In this document: in pieces, positions 13,250-18,656 of the stretch
Position numbering within the stretch: position 1 is the stretch's first letter
Layout of the letters: the number at the start of each line of letters is the position of its first letter
Assembly: GCA_964572855.1 (NCBI GenBank)
Contig: CAZNGF010000058.1
Coordinates: 1 to 18,656, forward strand
Source: CAZNGF01 sp964572855
GTDB taxonomy: Bacteria; Bipolaricaulota; Bipolaricaulia; RBG-16-55-9; JAJCYT01
Direction of reading: 5' to 3'
DNA: 18,656 bases
The notes under the pieces: model-generated
What the model was told of the DNA's origin: nothing
The model's input: only the letters and a program-made list of their open reading frames with translations
Databases searched by the model: none
Position numbers and translations under genes: made by a program

Positions 13250-14140
13250 ATGTTCGTTCGAAAGCGCACGCTGGCTGTCGCGCTGGCGCTTGCCTTCACG
13301 CTCGGGTTCACGCTCACGCTGTTGGGCGACGACCCCGAACTGGCCCAGAGCTCGACGCTGGAGACCATCATCTCGCGCGGCGAGATCGTGGCGGCTTCCG
13401 ATATCCCGTTCGAGCCCTTCGAGTTCTTCGACGACGACGGCAACTTGGTGGGCTACGACGTGGACTTGATCAAGATGCTGGCCAAGCAGATCTTCGGCGA
13501 TTCCTCCCGCTTCCGCTTCGAGGCCACGGCCTTCGACACCATCATCCCCACGCTCAACGCCAACGACGACTTCGACCTGATCGCCTCGGACATCACGGCC
13601 AACCTGGGCCGCGCGCTCTCGGCCAACTTCACCGACCCGTACCTGAACACGGGTCAGATCGTCCTGCTCAGCACGAGCCGGTCGCCGGGGCGGGAGGTCA
13701 CCGAGTACAACCAGCTCAACCGGGACAACGTCGTGATCTCGGTCCAGCTCGGCACGACGGGCGAAAACGCCGCGCGCAACTTCTTCCCGGACGCCGACAT
13801 CCGCACGTTCGAGAACGCCCAGCTCGCCTTGCAGGAGGTCGTGGACGGCCAGGCCGACGCCATCGTGTTCGACGACGTGTTCCTCGTGCCGCAGGCCGCC
13901 AACGTGGGCGACGCGGCCGTGCTCTGCTGCCCGCGCGGCAACCCCAACCCGCTCACCGAGGAACCCATCGCGCTGGCGGTCCGCAAGGGCGATCCCGATT
14001 TCCTGACCTACCTGAACCTGTTCATCCGCGAAGCGGGCTCCAACATCCGCGTGACGGCCGAGCTGGCCCAGGAGTTCGACCTGCCGGAGGACACGATCGG
14101 CCTGGACTTCCTGAGCGCGCTGCGCGTCAAGTGGCTCTAA
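13250..14140 (+). CDS. Polar amino-acid ABC transporter, periplasmic substrate-binding protein
   Basis: A 296-residue family 3 solute-binding protein that captures an amino acid outside the membrane and delivers it to the permeases encoded downstream. The N-terminus (MFVRKRTLAVALALAFTLGFTLTLL) is a signal peptide without a lipobox. Family motifs are present: the G-Y-D-V-D-L-I-K-M-L-A lobe-1 helix (around 65-76), FDLIASDITANLGRALSANFTDPYL in place of the usual G-T-x-T-x-E-R...FS-x-PY, LGTTGENAA, and ADAIVFDD near the hinge. The ER of the common motif is GR here. The specific amino acid cannot be told. TAAGGAGG lies just upstream of ATG 13250. It is the first gene of the operon. Confidence 0.9.
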   Translation: MFVRKRTLAVALALAFTLGFTLTLLGDDPELAQSSTLETIISRGEIVAASDIPFEPFEFFDDDGNLVGYDVDLIKMLAKQIFGDSSRFRFEATAFDTIIPTLNANDDFDLIASDITANLGRALSANFTDPYLNTGQIVLLSTSRSPGREVTEYNQLNRDNVVISVQLGTTGENAARNFFPDADIRTFENAQLALQEVVDGQADAIVFDDVFLVPQAANVGDAAVLCCPRGNPNPLTEEPIALAVRKGDPDFLTYLNLFIREAGSNIRVTAELAQEFDLPEDTIGLDFLSALRVKWL

Positions 14141-14168
14141 ACCACACAGGCCCGACACGTTTGAAACG

Positions 14169-14194
14169 CGAGGGGAGCCGGACGGCTCCCCTCG
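14169..14194 (+). promoter_or_regulatory. Intercistronic hairpin after the binding-protein gene
   Basis: CGAGGGGAGCCG (14169-14180) and its exact complement (14183-14194) form a very stable hairpin. No T run follows. It probably shields the binding-protein mRNA from 3' decay or partly terminates, so that the binding protein is made in excess over the permeases. Confidence 0.65.
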
Positions 14195-14216
14195 TCCGCT
14201 TCGGGGGGGCGATTCG

Positions 14217-15056
14217 GTGAAACTGCCGCGGCACGTGCGCTACGCCGCCTGGATGGTTTTTCGCTTCGCCCTGGCCGGGACCGTGCTGCTGGGCGGCGTC
14301 GCGCTCGTGTTCCTGGGACTCGGGTCCAACTACAGCTTCGAGTGGGGCCAGGCGCTGCGCTTTTTGGACTGGTACAACCGCGGGCTGGTCGTCACGCTCG
14401 AGCTGTTTTTTATGAGCGCGACGCTGGCGGTCTCGCTGGGGTTGGCCGTGGCGCTCTTGCGCCTGAGCCCCTGGGGGCCGCTGCGCGACCTGGCCGGGCT
14501 CTACGTGCACACGTTCCGTAACCTGCCGGCGCTGGTCGTGCTGCTGCTGTTTTTCTTCGGCCTGGGGCAGGTGTTCCGGCTCCAGACGCTTGCGCTGTTC
14601 GGGCGCGAGTACAACAACATCTTCCTCTGGGGCGTGATCGCCTTCGGGGTCTACGAGTCGAGCTATTTGGGCGAAACCTTCCGCGCCGGCATCCAGTCGG
14701 TGCACCGCACCCAGGTCGAGGCCGCTCAATCGTTGGGCATGAACGCTTTCCAGGTCATGACCTACGTCGTGCTGCCCCAGGCGCTGCGCGTCATCCTGCC
14801 GCCCCTGACCGGGACGCTGGTCGCGCTCGTGAAGGAGACCGCGCTCATCTACCTCGTGCGCGGCATCGGGGACCTGACCGACCAGGCGCGCCAGCTGGCC
14901 GTGCCCACGCGCCGGCCCTACATCTTCGAGTTCTACTCGATTTTGGTCGCCTACTACCTGGCCATCGTGATCCCGTTGAGCCTGCTGAGCCAGTGGCTCG
15001 AGAGCCGGCTCGGGATCAGCCGCTCGCTGCGCAGGCAGGTGCACCATGACGGCTAG
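14217..15056 (+). CDS. Polar amino-acid ABC transporter permease, first subunit
   Basis: A 279-residue inner-membrane permease of the HisM/GlnP type, with hydrophobic segments near 18-36, 58-82, 105-120, 135-150, 198-215 and 240-262. The EAA loop that contacts the ATPase is EAAQSLGMNAFQVMTYVVLP (168-187). YVHTFRNLPALV is the family's conserved entry to the third helix. The start is a GTG at 14217, preceded by a G-rich stretch. It overlaps the next gene by 11 bases, so the two permeases are coupled and probably form a heterodimer. Confidence 0.92.
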   Translation: MKLPRHVRYAAWMVFRFALAGTVLLGGVALVFLGLGSNYSFEWGQALRFLDWYNRGLVVTLELFFMSATLAVSLGLAVALLRLSPWGPLRDLAGLYVHTFRNLPALVVLLLFFFGLGQVFRLQTLALFGREYNNIFLWGVIAFGVYESSYLGETFRAGIQSVHRTQVEAAQSLGMNAFQVMTYVVLPQALRVILPPLTGTLVALVKETALIYLVRGIGDLTDQARQLAVPTRRPYIFEFYSILVAYYLAIVIPLSLLSQWLESRLGISRSLRRQVHHDG

Positions 15057-15876
15057 GGCTAGGACCGCGCCGCCCGCCGCCCGCCGCTGGCTCAAGCTCG
15101 CCGGGCGCGCCGTGCTGGTGTCCGCCCTGGCGCTGGCGCTGCTGGGCGGGCTCTACTGGATGCTCTCGCAGCGCTACCCCTTCCGCTGGGGTCTGGCGCT
15201 GCAGCACCTGCCGCAGTTCAACGAGGGGTTGCTGCTCACGCTGCAGGCCTCGGGCTTGGGGGCGGCCGTCGGGCTCGTGCTGGGGCTGCTGGTGGCGCTC
15301 ATGCGCCTGAGCCCGTTCGCGCTGCTGCGCGACATGGGGGTGCTCTACGTCCACACGCTGCGCAACGTGCCCTTCCTTGTGTTCGTCATCTTCACCTACT
15401 TCGGCGTGGCGCGCGCGCTGCTGCCGCGCGGCTACAACGTCGTGCTGTTCGGCTGGGACGTGGACGACCGACTCTTCTGGGGGGCGCTGGCGCTGGCGCT
15501 GTTCGAGGCCAGCTTCATCTCGGAGATCTTTCGGGCCGGCATCCAGTCGATCCACCGCACGCAGACCGAGGCCGCGCGCTCGCTGGGCATGAGCTACTGG
15601 GGCGCGCTGCGCTACGTCGTGCTGCCGCAGGCGTTTCGCGCCGTCATCCCGCCCATGACCGGCGAGCTGATCGCGCTGGTGAAGGAGTCGGCCCTGCTGC
15701 TGGTGATCTCGCTGCCCGAGCTCACGCTCACGGCCAAGCAGCTCAGCAGCCAGCGGCCGCTGCAGTTCGAGTTTTACAGCATCCTGGCCGCCTACTATCT
15801 GGCCATCACGGTGCCGATCAGTATCCTGTCGCACGTGCTGGAGCGGAAGCTCTCGATCGGCAGGTCTGATGCGTAG
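15046..15876 (+). CDS. Polar amino-acid ABC transporter permease, second subunit
   Basis: A 276-residue permease homologous to the preceding one. YVHTLRNVPFLVFVIF and the EAA loop EAARSLGMSYWGALRYVVLP (175-194) match the first subunit almost position for position, as do the C-termini (FEFYSILAAYYLAI). ATG 15046 lies inside the end of the upstream gene. After its stop a 136-base gap containing REP doublet E precedes the ATPase gene. Confidence 0.92.
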   Translation: MTARARTAPPAARRWLKLAGRAVLVSALALALLGGLYWMLSQRYPFRWGLALQHLPQFNEGLLLTLQASGLGAAVGLVLGLLVALMRLSPFALLRDMGVLYVHTLRNVPFLVFVIFTYFGVARALLPRGYNVVLFGWDVDDRLFWGALALALFEASFISEIFRAGIQSIHRTQTEAARSLGMSYWGALRYVVLPQAFRAVIPPMTGELIALVKESALLLVISLPELTLTAKQLSSQRPLQFEFYSILAAYYLAITVPISILSHVLERKLSIGRSDA

Positions 15877-15906
15877 GGCCGCCCTGCGGGGAAACCGTCT
15901 GTGTAT

Positions 15907-15983
15907 GTGGGGGGCCAATTCATTGGCCCCGGAAAGCTGGATGAGCGATGTGTCGCCACGGGCGCGATGAATCGCGCCCCTAC
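15907..15983. repeat. REP-like doublet E inside the transport operon
   Basis: X (15907-15930) is GTGGGGGGCCAAT-TC-ATTGGCCCC, with GTGG in place of GTAG. Y in reverse complement (15960-15983) ends CCCCTAC. The spacer is 29 bases. The layout is as in doublets C and D. Confidence 0.85.
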
Positions 15984-16012
15984 GAGCCATGCCCTTGCGA
16001 GGGGAGAATGAG

Positions 16013-16746
16013 ATGATCGCGATCGAAGGCGTGCACAAGTGGTACGGCCGGCTGCACGTGCTCCAGGGCGTGGACCTCGAGGTGGGCGAGGGCGAGGTGC
16101 TGGTGCTGATCGGCGCCTCGGGCTCGGGCAAGTCCACCTTGCTGCGCTGCATCAACGGGCTCGAGAAGGTGCAGGAGGGCCGCGTGGCCGTGGACGGGGA
16201 CCCCGTGCACGGCTCGCGCGCGGGCCTCAATCGCGTGCGCCGGCGGGTCGGGATCGTGTTCCAGCAGTTCAACCTGTTCCCGCACATGACCGTGTTGAAA
16301 AACATCACGATCGCGCCGGTCAAGGTCAAGGGCGTTTCAGCCAAACAGGCGCTCCAGACGGCGCGCCAGTTGCTGGAGCGCATCGGCATCCCCGAGAAGG
16401 CCGACGCCTACCCCGATCAGCTCTCGGGCGGGCAGCAGCAGCGCGTGGCCATCGCGCGCGCCCTGGCCATGCAGCCCAAGGTCATGCTGTTCGACGAGCC
16501 CACCAGCGCGCTCGACCCCNNNNNNNNNNGATCAAGGAGGTGCTCGACCTCATGCGCGAGCTGGCCCGGGAGCGCATGACCATGGTCGTGGTCACGCACG
16601 AGATGGGCTTCGCCCGCGAGGTGGCCGACCGCATCGCCTTTATGGACGCCGGCCGCATCGTCGAGATCGGCGCCCCCGAGCAGTTCTTCCAGAATCCCCA
16701 GCACGACCGCACGCGCCAGTTCATCGAGCGGATCTTGCAGTCTTGA
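16013..16746 (+). CDS. Polar amino-acid ABC transporter ATP-binding protein, interrupted by an assembly gap
   Basis: The ATPase that powers the upstream permeases (GlnQ/HisP type). Before the gap there are Walker A GASGSGKST (34-42), the Q-loop VFQQFNLFP (82-90), signature LSGGQQQR (137-144), Walker B VMLFDEP (157-163) and the D-loop start SALDP (165-169). After the gap the other frame continues IKEVLDLM, then VVVTHEMGFAREV with the H-loop His, and ends normally. Family proteins have two residues between DP and IKEVL, so the true missing piece is most simply five bases rather than ten. That restores one frame of 242 residues, a normal length. The apparent frameshift is therefore an assembly artefact. 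GAGGGGAG precedes ATG 16013. Confidence 0.92.
16520..16529. other. Assembly gap (10 N)
   Basis: Ten unknown bases within the ATPase gene. Continuity of the reading frame requires a gap length that leaves remainder 2 when divided by 3, so ten is a placeholder. Confidence 0.98.
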
Positions 16747-16748
16747 AC

Positions 16749-17465
16749 ATGGGCGCGCGCTCAGGCTCATCCCCCGACGCGGCTGTCACGCCGCGCAGCG
16801 AGCTCTGGCTCGGGATCAGACGCATCTCGCCCGTGTTGCTGGGGGTGGTGCCCTTCGGGCTCATCTCGGGGCTGACGGCGGTGCAGGCGGGCTTGAGCGC
16901 GGGCGAGGCGCTCGGGATGTCGGCCATCGTGTTCGCGGGGGCTTCGCAGTTGGCCGCGGTGCAACTGCTGAGCGCGGGCGCGCCGGCCTGGGTGATCCTG
17001 CTCACGGCCGCGGTCATCAACCTGCGCTTCACCATGTACAGCGCCTCGCTGGCGGCGTATCTGAAACACCTGCCCGCGCCCTGGAAGGCCGCCAGCGCCT
17101 ACCTCATGACCGACCAGGCCTACGCCGTCTCGGTGACGCACTTCGCGGATCAGCCCGAGCGGCCCCACCGGCGCTGGTTCTACCTCGGCGGCGCCGCGCT
17201 CATGTGGGCCGCCTGGCAGCTCAGCACGGTCGCCGGCGTGTTCGTCGGGGCGAGCGTGCCGCCCGCTTGGGGCCTGTCGTTTGCGATTCCACTCACGTTC
17301 ATGGCCCTGGTCTTCCCCGTCGTGCGCGACCGGCCGGCGGCCGCCGCGGCCCTGTCGGCCGGCGCGGTCGCGGTGGCCGCCGAGCCGCTTTCGTTCAACC
17401 TGGGGCTCGTGCTGGCCGCGCTCTGCGGGATTCTCGTCGGGCTGTTCGTGGAGGCGCGCGCGTGA
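16749..17465 (+). CDS. azlC: AzlC family branched-chain amino-acid exporter, large subunit
   Basis: A 238-residue membrane protein of the AzlC family, the large subunit of AzlCD/YgaZH-type exporters for branched-chain amino acids and related compounds. Recognisable parts are the conserved first-helix region (PVLLGVVPFGLISGLTAVQAGLS), FAGASQLAAVQLL, the INLRFTMYSASLA motif, and YLMTDQAYAVSV followed by the helix-rich C-terminal half. ATG 16749 starts three bases after the ATPase stop; an in-frame TTG at 16743 is the only nearby alternative. No clear Shine-Dalgarno is present, so translation is probably coupled to the ATPase. It overlaps azlD by 4 bases. Confidence 0.92.
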   Translation: MGARSGSSPDAAVTPRSELWLGIRRISPVLLGVVPFGLISGLTAVQAGLSAGEALGMSAIVFAGASQLAAVQLLSAGAPAWVILLTAAVINLRFTMYSASLAAYLKHLPAPWKAASAYLMTDQAYAVSVTHFADQPERPHRRWFYLGGAALMWAAWQLSTVAGVFVGASVPPAWGLSFAIPLTFMALVFPVVRDRPAAAAALSAGAVAVAAEPLSFNLGLVLAALCGILVGLFVEARA

Positions 17466-17779
17466 GCTTTTGGCTCTTGATCGGCGCGCTCGGCCTGGTG
17501 ACCTTCCTGCTGCGCCTCTCCTTCATCGCGCTCTTCGGCCGGGTCGAGATGCCTCCTCGGCTCAAGCGGGCGCTGCGCTTCGTGCCGGCCTCGGTGCTCT
17601 CGGCCATCATCGCCCCGGCCCTCTTCTACCCCGACGGCGCGCTCGACCTCTCGCTCGGCAACGAGCGCCTGCTGGCCGGCGGCCTGGCCGCGCTGGTCGC
17701 CTGGCGCACGCGCCACATGCTGCTCACGATCGCGGTGGGGATGGGGGCGTTGTGGCTGTTGAGAGCGTTCTTGCCGTAA
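17462..17779 (+). CDS. azlD: AzlD family branched-chain amino-acid exporter, small subunit
   Basis: A 105-residue protein starting at a GTG that overlaps the azlC stop (GTGA). The sequence has the AzlD pattern: an N-terminal helix (FWLLIGALGLVTFLLRLSFIALFG), then PPRLKRALRFVPASVLSAIIAPALFY, then a helix with WRTRHMLLTIAVGMGALWLLRA. It is the usual obligate partner of AzlC. The start was chosen from the overlap and from family length; the open frame upstream belongs to out-of-frame azlC sequence. Confidence 0.9.
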   Translation: MSFWLLIGALGLVTFLLRLSFIALFGRVEMPPRLKRALRFVPASVLSAIIAPALFYPDGALDLSLGNERLLAGGLAALVAWRTRHMLLTIAVGMGALWLLRAFLP

Positions 17780-17797
17780 GCCCGTGCTTTGCACAGA

Positions 17798-18133
17798 ATG
17801 GGGACGATGGTGGGGTCGAATCCTCTTGATGTGGATGCCATCCGCGCAGCGGTTCGTGCCGATCGCTATACCTTGCGTCAGCATGCGCGTCAGCGGGCCA
17901 GAGAGCGTGGGATCACAACGGCCATGATCGAACAGGTCTTGGCGCACGGGGATGTGGTCGAGAGCACGCCAAACGCAAGCCCTCATCCCAAGTGCCTCAT
18001 GATGGATTTTGTTGCGCCAGACAAACCGATGTACGTATCGGCGGCCTTCAATCAGAGCAGCCACTTGCTGTACATTATCACCGTCCACTGGTTCGACCCC
18101 AAGAAGTGGGTTGATCCCTGGACAAGGAGGTAA
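17798..18133 (+). CDS. DUF4258 family putative toxin
   Basis: A protein of about 111 residues with the DUF4258 pattern: Y-T-L-R-Q-H-A-R-Q-R-A-R-E-R-G-I, then MIEQVLAHGDVVE, CLMMDF, YVSAAFN and YIITVHWFDPKKW. DUF4258 proteins are often paired with YgiT-type zinc-finger proteins, in an arrangement like mqsR-mqsA, and are predicted RNase-fold toxins. The gene for such a partner follows after 4 bases. The start is uncertain: ATG 17798, ATG 17807 or TTG 17789, none with a good Shine-Dalgarno. The base composition is visibly less GC-rich than the transport genes, which suggests separate acquisition. Confidence 0.8.
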   Translation: MGTMVGSNPLDVDAIRAAVRADRYTLRQHARQRARERGITTAMIEQVLAHGDVVESTPNASPHPKCLMMDFVAPDKPMYVSAAFNQSSHLLYIITVHWFDPKKWVDPWTRR

Positions 18134-18137
18134 CCCT

Positions 18138-18398
18138 ATGCCGCAACAGCCAAGCGCGCAACAGGAGCTTTGCCCTCTGTGTGGTGGCGCGATCGAGAGG
18201 CAGTTGGTCACGCATCAGGAACGGGATGAGCAGGGTGGCTTCTACGTGTTCATGAACGTTCCTGCCCAGGTTTGCGGTCAGTGCGGCGAGATTTGGCTGC
18301 CTGCCGAAACCCTGAGGCAACTCGACGAGGCGATTGAAAACGCCCAACCTGCAGGGACGATTGAAGCCCCTGTCTACGACTTAGCGGGACGATCTTAG
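18138..18398 (+). CDS. YgiT-type zinc-finger antitoxin
   Basis: An 86-residue protein with two CxxC pairs, CPLCGG (12-17) and CGQCGE (46-51), the zinc site of YgiT/MqsA-type N-terminal domains, followed by VWLPAETLRQLDEAIE-like helix sequence (IWLPAETLRQLDEAIE). No helix-turn-helix domain follows, so this is the short form that probably only neutralises the toxin. ATG 18138 is preceded by AAGGAGG, which overlaps the stop of the toxin gene, indicating tight translational coupling. Confidence 0.88.
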   Translation: MPQQPSAQQELCPLCGGAIERQLVTHQERDEQGGFYVFMNVPAQVCGQCGEIWLPAETLRQLDEAIENAQPAGTIEAPVYDLAGRS

Positions 18399-18411
18399 CA
18401 GACTTTCCCGA

Positions 18412-18615
18412 TCACCCGCCTGTTGTCGCCAACTGCCGCAGCGCCTGCGCCAGCCAGTAGCCCAGCGTGGCGGGCCAGAACAGCCCCGAGAGGGCGGCCC
18501 ACCAAAACGACCCGCCCCAGGACGACACCGCCAGCCCCACGCCGATGCCCATGAGCATGTATCCGCCGCCGCCCAGGCTGAACGTCGCGTTGACGTTGGA
18601 CTTGTTTTCCGACAT
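18412..18615 (-). CDS. Small two-helix membrane protein, unknown function
   Basis: A 67-residue protein I do not recognise. After a polar start (MSENKSNVNATFSLGGGG) come two hydrophobic segments (YMLMGIGVGLAVSSW and FWWAALSGLFWPATLGYWLAQAL) and a short tail. The ATG at 18615 has AAAGGGG six bases upstream, and a TTG directly before it is also in frame. It converges on the antitoxin gene with 13 bases between them. The promoter would lie at or beyond the window end. Confidence 0.65.
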   Translation of the reverse strand: MSENKSNVNATFSLGGGGYMLMGIGVGLAVSSWGGSFWWAALSGLFWPATLGYWLAQALRQLATTGG

Positions 18616-18656
18616 CAAATGCCCCTTTCCTCGAGACGGATCGGGATCAGTCTAGT

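Noticed and set aside
16520..16746. ATPase gene as a true frameshifted pseudogene
   Set aside because: The break coincides with the N run, and both halves retain all catalytic motifs.

Overview
The window is a strongly GC-rich piece of a draft bacterial assembly, with a run of ten N at 16520-16529. Signal peptides, a lipobox protein and a possible outer-membrane beta-barrel protein suggest an uncultured diderm bacterium. Start sites show Shine-Dalgarno and sigma70-type promoter signals. I cannot assign a phylum. Dockerin-like tags, DUF11 repeats and GTAG-headed palindromes would fit a poorly cultured thermophile-type lineage such as Bipolaricaulota, but this is a weak inference.

Layout. 1-900: a toxin-antitoxin pair on the minus strand (RHH-DUF433 antitoxin, DUF5615 PIN-like toxin) with a clear promoter and a candidate operator. 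1093-1587: a small exported protein. 1704-1853: a C-terminal mazF remnant next to REP-like repeats. 1868-4243: mutS2 on the minus strand. 4528-10928: three exported-protein genes on the plus strand, namely a subtilase with a dockerin and a FlgD-like tail, a 935-residue surface protein with five DUF11 repeats plus a PKD domain and a dockerin-like tail, and a lipoprotein subtilase with the same kind of tail. 11282-12025: five tRNA genes (His, Arg, Leu, Asp, Phe in transcription order), all on the minus strand with encoded CCA. 12085-13038: meaB, probably expressed as a near-leaderless transcript. 13250-17779: an amino-acid transport operon (binding protein, two permeases, ATPase) running into azlC-azlD exporter genes. 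17798-18398: a second toxin-antitoxin pair (DUF4258 toxin, YgiT-type zinc-finger antitoxin). 18412-18615: a small membrane protein on the minus strand.

The most interesting non-coding signal is a dispersed family of palindromes preceded by GTAG, the hallmark of REP sequences mobilised by RAYT transposases. Five doublets each join one nearly invariant palindrome (Y) to one variable palindrome (X). The X stems change by compensatory substitutions while the loop stays ATTCAT/ATGAAT. These doublets, with a different GTAG doublet at 11185-11244, separate almost every transcription unit between 1600 and 11250, including all three exported-protein genes; another sits inside the transport operon.

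How the genes may work together: the exported trio looks like a protease/surface-protein set sharing a calcium-binding docking tag. The transport operon pairs amino-acid uptake with AzlCD export, and could sit downstream of extracellular proteolysis; that link is inferred from neighbourhood only.
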